Shown: piece by piece, positions 15,722 to 19,882 of the stretch | How positions within the stretch are numbered: the first letter of the stretch is position 1 | Layout: every line of letters starts with the position of its first letter | Assembly: GCA_036505615.1 (NCBI GenBank) | Contig: DASXTB010000146.1 | Span: 1-19,882 of the forward strand | DNA length: 19,882 nt | Direction of reading: 5' to 3' | Origin: DASXTB01 sp036505615 | Lineage (GTDB): Bacteria; Acidobacteriota; UBA6911; JACQSX01 | The notes under the pieces: model-generated | Database searches by the model: none | Seen by the model: the letters and a program-made list of their open reading frames with translations, nothing else | What the model was told of the DNA's origin: nothing | Position numbers and translations under genes: made by a program

Positions 15722-15851
15722 TCTCCGTGTCTCCGTGTCTCCGTGTCCCCTTGTCCCCGTGTCGCCCTGTCCCCTTGTCCCCGCGTCTCCTTGTCTCCGT
15801 GTCCCCGTCTCCTTGTCCCGCGTCGCCCGCGTCCCCTTCTCTCCATCCCCT
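15722..15851. repeat. Octamer array between dehydrogenase and TonB receptor
   Basis: About sixteen units of mostly 8 bp (TCTCCGTG, TCCCCTTG, TCCCCGTG) with a few 6-, 7- and 9-bp irregular units in the second half. This is the reverse-complement family of the array at 15486-15621. It begins immediately after the TGA stop (complement of 15852-15854) of the dehydrogenase gene. Confidence 0.92.
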
Positions 15852-18800
15852 TCAACCAATTTTCTCCGCCTTCTTCTGCTGTTGGCGCTTCTGCTTCTGC
15901 TCTTCGCGCTGCGTCTTCATCTTCTCTGTGCGCTTGGTCCTCTGTTCCAGGAACGCGAACAGGTCAGTCGTTTCCTGCTGGTTCAAATTGTCCAGCAGAC
16001 CTTCAGGCATGAGTGAAATCTTCGAAATGGAGCGTGACCGGATGGTCGATTTGGGAATAGTCACCTCGCTTCCATCCGCGGTTATCATAGTGACTGACTT
16101 CGAGTCTTCCCGCTTGATAATGCCAATGGTGGATTGGTCGTCTTTGGTGACAACTTCAACGGCGACATACTGGTCGGAAATGGTCTTGGACGGATAAATG
16201 ATCGCTTCCACTATGTCTTTTCTAGTGAAGCGTTTTCCCACGTCGGTAAGGTCAGGACCCGCGTCCTTACCCATGTCGCCTAACCTGTGACAGTTGGCGC
16301 AGTAGGCCTTCTCATAAGCGAGTTTGCCCGCCGCAATATCGCCGGTGTAACTCATCGGATCCCACAACAAAAACTCGGAGAGTTCCTGGTCCGAAAGGAT
16401 CTGATTTTCTTGCAGGCGGCGAAAAGCCCGTTTTGGTTTTTCTTCAGGCTTCGAAATCTCTGGACTGAGCGAAGGGACGCGGCCCATGGCGGCCTGCTTT
16501 TCGGGCGGCGGCACGACCTTCAAAAAGTCATTCCAGATGTCTTCAATATATCCGAGAAAACTCGCGCCCCCCTTCCAATGCTCTTCCTGGGTCTTTTCAA
16601 ACCACTGGACGAACGCGCCTCTTTGTTTGGGCTCCCAGCCATGCTGGATGGCGCGCAGGAAATGGGCGTAGAGAATTTGCTGCTCCCGATCCAGCTTAGG
16701 GTTAGAAAGCTCTTGCAGTATTTTGTCAATGGCTCCCGGAGTCTCAAGGCGCGCCAGCGTTCGCGCAATCTCGCGGTTCAGTGCTTGCACTGTAGAAAGT
16801 GTCGCGCCAGGGGTGCGAGACGCCGATTCCTTTGAAGGGAAGCGGCCCAGCAGCAGCTCGCCCATGGAATCGTAGATTTTGGAGTAATCGACTCCCTCGT
16901 CGCCAATCATCGTCAGGTGAATCACTCGCAGCAGGCCGAGGAGGTCTTCGTCGCGCGGTTTTGCGTTCAGCAGCTCCAACTCGCGCGCAAGCAGGTACTG
17001 GACATCATTGGTCCCCTGCACGGTCTGCACCAAGGCCAGGAGTCCTTCTGTGACTGCCGGGTACTTATCCAGTTTCAGCGCTTCGTCTCTCCACATATTT
17101 CGATTCACGCGCCTCAGCACCTGCCGCGCGGCGTAGCGCAGGTAACGATCGGGACTTTCCAGCAGCGGGAAAATATCGCGCACGGGTGAAAATGGAATGC
17201 TCATTGCAGGATGAATTTCCGTTCGGATCAGGGCTTCACAGGCCCGCCGGGGTACAAATGGATCGCTGTCGTGCAGGCGCCGCGCCAACTCGCGCCGCGC
17301 CGATTCCGTGGGATGCAAACCGAGGTAATAGGTGGATGCGGCACGCACTTCCCACTGGGGATCATTGCCGAGAGAAGTCAGCGGCGCTTCATCGGGAATA
17401 GATTGAGAAGCTGTCTCCGCCGTCTTGGCTTCAGCGCCGTAAACTTCAATCAACTCCAGCGCGCGCACGCGGCGCTCGGGCAAAACAGCAGTGTCTTTTG
17501 CTGTTTCGAGCAAGCGTTTTGGCCACTCGGTTCCCGCCAGCTCGCGAATTTTTCGCAGCCTTGCCCGCGCCCAGGACGAACGAGGCTGAGGTTGCGTAAG
17601 CGCCAGATCGATTAAGGATTGCGGATTGCCCATTGCGGCCTGCGGAATTGCCAGTACGTCGCGTGTCCGATTTACGGTTTCGGGTTTCGGGTTCCGGGTT
17701 TCGGGTTGGGCTGGCGCGGCGGTTGCAGTCGATCGTCGTTTCTCTTTCTTGCCGCGGCTCCGTGACTTGTCGGGTCCCTTACCTTCACGGCGCGCGCTGG
17801 AATCGCTGGATTCCGTTCCATACGCTACACGATAGATTCCGCCTTCGGTAAATCGGCCGCCTTTGGAGAAATACAAAAACCCGTCCGGTCCCACTTCGAG
17901 ATCGGTGACGTTTAGAGGTTCGCCCAGCACGAATTCTTCGGTTTTTTCTTCGTAGGTCGCTCCCGATTTTTTGAGGAAGGAAACCAAAATGCGTCCGCGA
18001 GACCAATCGCCCAGAATGAACGAATCGTAATACTCCTTGGGGTAAACCGTGTGCTGGTAAAACGTCACGCCTGTGGGGGATCCCCGTCCAATGTCGGTCA
18101 TGGACGGCAGGCTATCCACGTAGTAAGCAGGCCAAACTCCCGAGCCAGTGCGCCAGCCTTGATCGCCTCCTGGGATGAGATGATGCGTGCGCACGGGGCG
18201 GTACCAGGGGAGGTTGATGTCCCACTCCATGTCGGAGTCGAAAGTAAAGAGTTCCCCCATCAGGTTGAAAGCAGCGTCATACGTATTGCGGAATCCACCG
18301 GTGAAAACCTGCCATCGATAGGATTCAGAAATAGAGGCGTCCGGACGGGGCGTCTCCAGAACAAGGCGCACGATCGTCCCACCTGGAGCGCGGACGTTCA
18401 CTGCGTGACCGCGCGGGTCGGTGAAGATCGGCAGCAGTTGTCCTTCAGCGTAATCCTTGTAGGGCGAAAAGAAATCCGGTGTTGATACCAATCCGGTGTG
18501 GTTGCCGAGGACTACGTGGAGCAGGCCGTCCGGTCCGAACAAGACAGCGTGCGGCCCGTGCTCGCCCATCTCTTTGGTGAAAAGCTCGAGGGTGGACACG
18601 GTATCGCCCTTGCCGTCTCCGTCTTCGTCGGTCACCCGATACAGCCCCGGCCCGCGCGGTCCGTCACCAACAGCGAACAGATCGTTGCCGTCAAAGCAGA
18701 GCCCCTGGCAGTTGGTGACCTTATCGGTGAATATCTGCTCGCTATCGGGCAGGCCGTCGCCGTTGAGATCCAGCAGAGTCACCACCGGCCCTTTTTCGCG

Positions 18801-19016
18801 AGAGATGACCAACCGTCCCTGGCTGTCGAAAGTCATAGCAACTACCGAGCCGCTCTTCTCCGGAGAATAAACCTCTTCCACTGAAAACCCGGGACGAGTT
18901 CGGAAATGAGGTTTGAGGCTGATCGCGGGCGGATTCTGGCCTTGTGCGGTCAGACCGATCCAGAGGGCGCAGATTGGGACCAGAAGAAGAATGGAGAGAA
19001 TGAGGATGCGTCTCAT
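15852..19016 (-). CDS. Beta-propeller / HEAT / cytochrome c 'membrane-bound dehydrogenase'
   Basis: 1054 aa. An N-terminal hydrophobic segment (about 4-24) acts as signal or anchor. Residues about 40-400 form a sorbosone/glucose-dehydrogenase-like beta-propeller (GPHAVLFGPDGLLHVVLGN and LEVGPDGFLYFSKGG are typical blades). A low-complexity linker (about 401-480) holds heptamer-encoded residues, and helical HEAT-like repeats follow (about 485-800). A C-terminal cytochrome c domain has the heme motif CANCH (906-910) and a probable distal Met in ISLMPEGLLDNL (Met1003). This order matches the Planctomycetes/Verrucomicrobia-type 'membrane-bound dehydrogenase' plus 'putative heme-binding domain' families, presumed to oxidise a sugar or alcohol in the periplasm and pass electrons to heme. 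The substrate and cofactor are unproven. No Shine-Dalgarno is visible before ATG 19016. It is the first gene of the likely three-gene unit. Confidence 0.93.
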   Translation of the reverse strand: MRRILILSILLLVPICALWIGLTAQGQNPPAISLKPHFRTRPGFSVEEVYSPEKSGSVVAMTFDSQGRLVISREKGPVVTLLDLNGDGLPDSEQIFTDKVTNCQGLCFDGNDLFAVGDGPRGPGLYRVTDEDGDGKGDTVSTLELFTKEMGEHGPHAVLFGPDGLLHVVLGNHTGLVSTPDFFSPYKDYAEGQLLPIFTDPRGHAVNVRAPGGTIVRLVLETPRPDASISESYRWQVFTGGFRNTYDAAFNLMGELFTFDSDMEWDINLPWYRPVRTHHLIPGGDQGWRTGSGVWPAYYVDSLPSMTDIGRGSPTGVTFYQHTVYPKEYYDSFILGDWSRGRILVSFLKKSGATYEEKTEEFVLGEPLNVTDLEVGPDGFLYFSKGGRFTEGGIYRVAYGTESSDSSARREGKGPDKSRSRGKKEKRRSTATAAPAQPETRNPKPETVNRTRDVLAIPQAAMGNPQSLIDLALTQPQPRSSWARARLRKIRELAGTEWPKRLLETAKDTAVLPERRVRALELIEVYGAEAKTAETASQSIPDEAPLTSLGNDPQWEVRAASTYYLGLHPTESARRELARRLHDSDPFVPRRACEALIRTEIHPAMSIPFSPVRDIFPLLESPDRYLRYAARQVLRRVNRNMWRDEALKLDKYPAVTEGLLALVQTVQGTNDVQYLLARELELLNAKPRDEDLLGLLRVIHLTMIGDEGVDYSKIYDSMGELLLGRFPSKESASRTPGATLSTVQALNREIARTLARLETPGAIDKILQELSNPKLDREQQILYAHFLRAIQHGWEPKQRGAFVQWFEKTQEEHWKGGASFLGYIEDIWNDFLKVVPPPEKQAAMGRVPSLSPEISKPEEKPKRAFRRLQENQILSDQELSEFLLWDPMSYTGDIAAGKLAYEKAYCANCHRLGDMGKDAGPDLTDVGKRFTRKDIVEAIIYPSKTISDQYVAVEVVTKDDQSTIGIIKREDSKSVTMITADGSEVTIPKSTIRSRSISKISLMPEGLLDNLNQQETTDLFAFLEQRTKRTEKMKTQREEQKQKRQQQKKAEKIG
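17617..17708. repeat. Two heptamer runs inside the dehydrogenase linker
   Basis: One run at 17617-17651 has about five units (GATTGCG, GATTGCC, CATTGCG types). The second at 17674-17708 has five units (ACGGTTT, CGGGTTT, CGGGTTC, CGGGTTT, CGGGTTG). Both lie in the linker between the propeller and HEAT regions and are translated in frame (PETRNPKPETVNR and QAAMGNPQ). The surrounding linker is Ser/Arg/Lys/Ala-rich, so the site probably tolerates insertion. Confidence 0.75.
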
Positions 19017-19119
19017 TAAAAATTACAGGATAGTAAAAGAGTACTTTACCACCCATCAGTATACATGGCGAACTCTGTTCCGATGGCTGTCAAGAAACTC
19101 TCCCTCGGTTCAGTTGGAA

Positions 19120-19167
19120 GTGCAAAGGATGTCCTGATACACAGTGTAAAGGATGTCTTAACACACA
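19120..19167 (+). repeat. Tandem 24-bp direct repeat
   Basis: Two adjacent copies (19120-19143 and 19144-19167) share the core AAAGGATGTC and a TACACA/CACACA end, 20 of 24 positions identical. The word resembles terminal sequences I associate with IS481-like elements, so this may be the end of a lost insertion sequence; no transposase of that type is in the window. Confidence 0.6.
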
Positions 19168-19317
19168 ACACATAGCGGAGCCCTGGGATAATAATATTCA
19201 ATTATAGCTGCTAAGTCCGCCCCTCGGGCGCTGTCCGCGAAGCGGACCAGGGCGGAGGCGCGCCCTGGAACTTCTACATTCTCTAAGATTGCGTAGCGGA
19301 CTAGCGCTCGGGACGGA

Positions 19318-19472
19318 CCCTGGGACGGCCGATCATGCTACGCAATCGGGCCCGGCCCGGTTTGGGGGCGGGCAGCAGAATAAAGCCCAGGGCGGAGCTT
19401 GCGTAGCCCTGGGACAGCCGATCATCTCCACGCAAACCAGCCCGGCCCCGCTTTTGGGGCGGGCGGCAGAAT
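19318..19472. repeat. REP-like palindromic repeats ahead of the transposase (two copies)
   Basis: Copy one (19318-19381) and copy two (19407-19472) share CCCTGGGAC, GCCGATCAT, ACGCAA, a CCCGGCCC...GGGGCGGGC stem region and a GCAGAAT end, with an 89-bp period. Between them CCCAGGG (19386-19392) pairs with CCCTGGG (19407-19413). GC-rich imperfect palindromes next to a tyrosine transposase of the IS200/RAYT group are the usual arrangement of REP elements and their transposase. Confidence 0.78.
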
Positions 19473-19512
19473 TTTTTCGCAAATTTGCCACCAGCCCGGT
19501 TGTGTAGTTTGT

Positions 19513-19882
19513 ATGTCACACAGTCACACCAATCTGCTCTATCACATCGTTTTTGCAACCAAAGGACGAAGGCCATTAATGCCCCGCCAGCACTGGGAGC
19601 GCATCCATCAGTATTTAGGCGGACTGGCACGGGGTCTTGGTGGCATCGCTCTGCAGGTGGGAGGCGTGGACAACCATATCCACACTTTAAACAAAATTCC
19701 TCCAACCATGGCCATCTCAGATTTCATCGGGAAATTAAGATCGAACTCCTCAACTTGGATGGAACAGATTTGTCCTCATTTTGGGTGGCAGGAAGGATAT
19801 GGGGCAGTTAGCGTGAGTCCTTCTCAAGTTGAGCGCACCCGACGATATATTGCCAATCAGGAGGAGCATCACCGCAAGGTGA
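19513..19882 (+). CDS. IS200-like / REP-associated tyrosine transposase (3' end outside window)
   Basis: Open from ATG 19513 to the window edge, 123 codons seen of a usual 140-150. It is a Y1 HUH single-strand transposase (TnpA/RAYT type): the opening LLYHIVFATKGRRPL, the metal-binding H-x-H as HIH (55-57), and the nucleophilic tyrosine in RRYIANQEEHH (Tyr112) are all present. The residues around the HUH motif (HTLNKIPP, where relatives usually have HLL and LPP) are unusual, but the two histidines are kept. It would cut and join single-stranded DNA at REP-like hairpins; the repeats just upstream are the natural candidates. No tnpB/IscB partner is seen in the window. Confidence 0.9.
   Translation, partial: MSHSHTNLLYHIVFATKGRRPLMPRQHWERIHQYLGGLARGLGGIALQVGGVDNHIHTLNKIPPTMAISDFIGKLRSNSSTWMEQICPHFGWQEGYGAVSVSPSQVERTRRYIANQEEHHRKV

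Larger units (their letters stand above)
19017..19512. other. Gene-free interval upstream of the dehydrogenase and the transposase
   Basis: No coding frame fits. It should hold the promoter of the dehydrogenase unit (not recognised) on its left side, a tandem 24-bp direct repeat (19120-19167), a hairpin GTCCGC-GAA-GCGGAC (19233-19247), an inverted CCAGGGCG/CGCCCTGG (19247-19254 with 19261-19268) and the transposase-associated repeats at 19318-19472. Confidence 0.55.

Noticed and set aside
15667..15855. Upstream extension of the TonB receptor frame to a TTG at 15855 (63 extra arginine-rich residues)
   Set aside because: The extension is array sequence read through in frame; ATG 15666 has a good ribosome-binding site. 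The long open frame follows from the stop-free octamers.
15634..16197. Plus-strand frames rich in SPCPRVPL-like words
   Set aside because: Antisense to the array and to the dehydrogenase gene; the repeat has no stops in any frame.

Overview
The window (about 57% GC by eye) reads as a chromosomal segment of a Gram-negative soil or sediment bacterium, most likely an Acidobacteriota member of the Solibacter/Bryobacter type. This is inferred from the very long Oar-like TonB-dependent receptor, the Hanks-type kinase with a membrane tail, the Tat-exported Gfo/Idh/MocA oxidoreductase, the beta-propeller/HEAT/cytochrome c 'membrane-bound dehydrogenase', and a sulfatase paired with its own formylglycine-generating enzyme. 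No rRNA, tRNA or CRISPR array was seen.

Layout. 1-1215 (-): partial exported TPR/thioredoxin-like protein. 1491-3899 (+): two-gene sulfatase module, a lipoprotein-type formylglycine-generating enzyme (FGE) followed by a Cys-type sulfatase. Copies of a three-stem intergenic repeat lie on both sides of the module. 4311-5789 (-): succinate-semialdehyde-dehydrogenase-like enzyme. 6141-6626 (-): small outer-membrane beta-barrel. 7117-8682 (-) and 8774-10096 (+): divergent GAF/sigma-54 activator and Ser/Thr kinase. 10135-10688 (+): a second sulfatase reduced to a pseudogene by a large internal deletion. 10913-19016 (-): three same-strand genes in the order propeller/HEAT/cytochrome c dehydrogenase, TonB receptor, Tat oxidoreductase. 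19513-19882 (+): start of an IS200/REP-associated tyrosine transposase preceded by two copies of a GC-rich palindromic repeat.

How the genes may work together. Several products act outside the cytoplasm on carbohydrate: sulfatase, FGE, TonB receptor, periplasmic dehydrogenase and Tat oxidoreductase. A plausible reading is desulfation, uptake and oxidation of sulfated or otherwise decorated glycans, with the kinase and sigma-54 activator as a possible signalling pair. This is inference from content and order; nothing in the sequence names the substrate.

The most unusual feature is a set of short-period arrays (7 or 8 bp units). Three intergenic sites carry two arrays facing each other as inverted partners. 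Unit sequences differ between sites, but the arrangement is the same, and in four cases the array begins at a stop codon. Related short heptamer runs sit in the kinase leader and, in frame, inside a linker of the dehydrogenase. At the TonB receptor the octamer array is translated into six 8-residue proline-rich units in front of the signal-peptide core. These resemble the short tandemly repeated repetitive (STRR) heptamers known from cyanobacteria, but the inverted pairing and stop-codon placement look worth following up.
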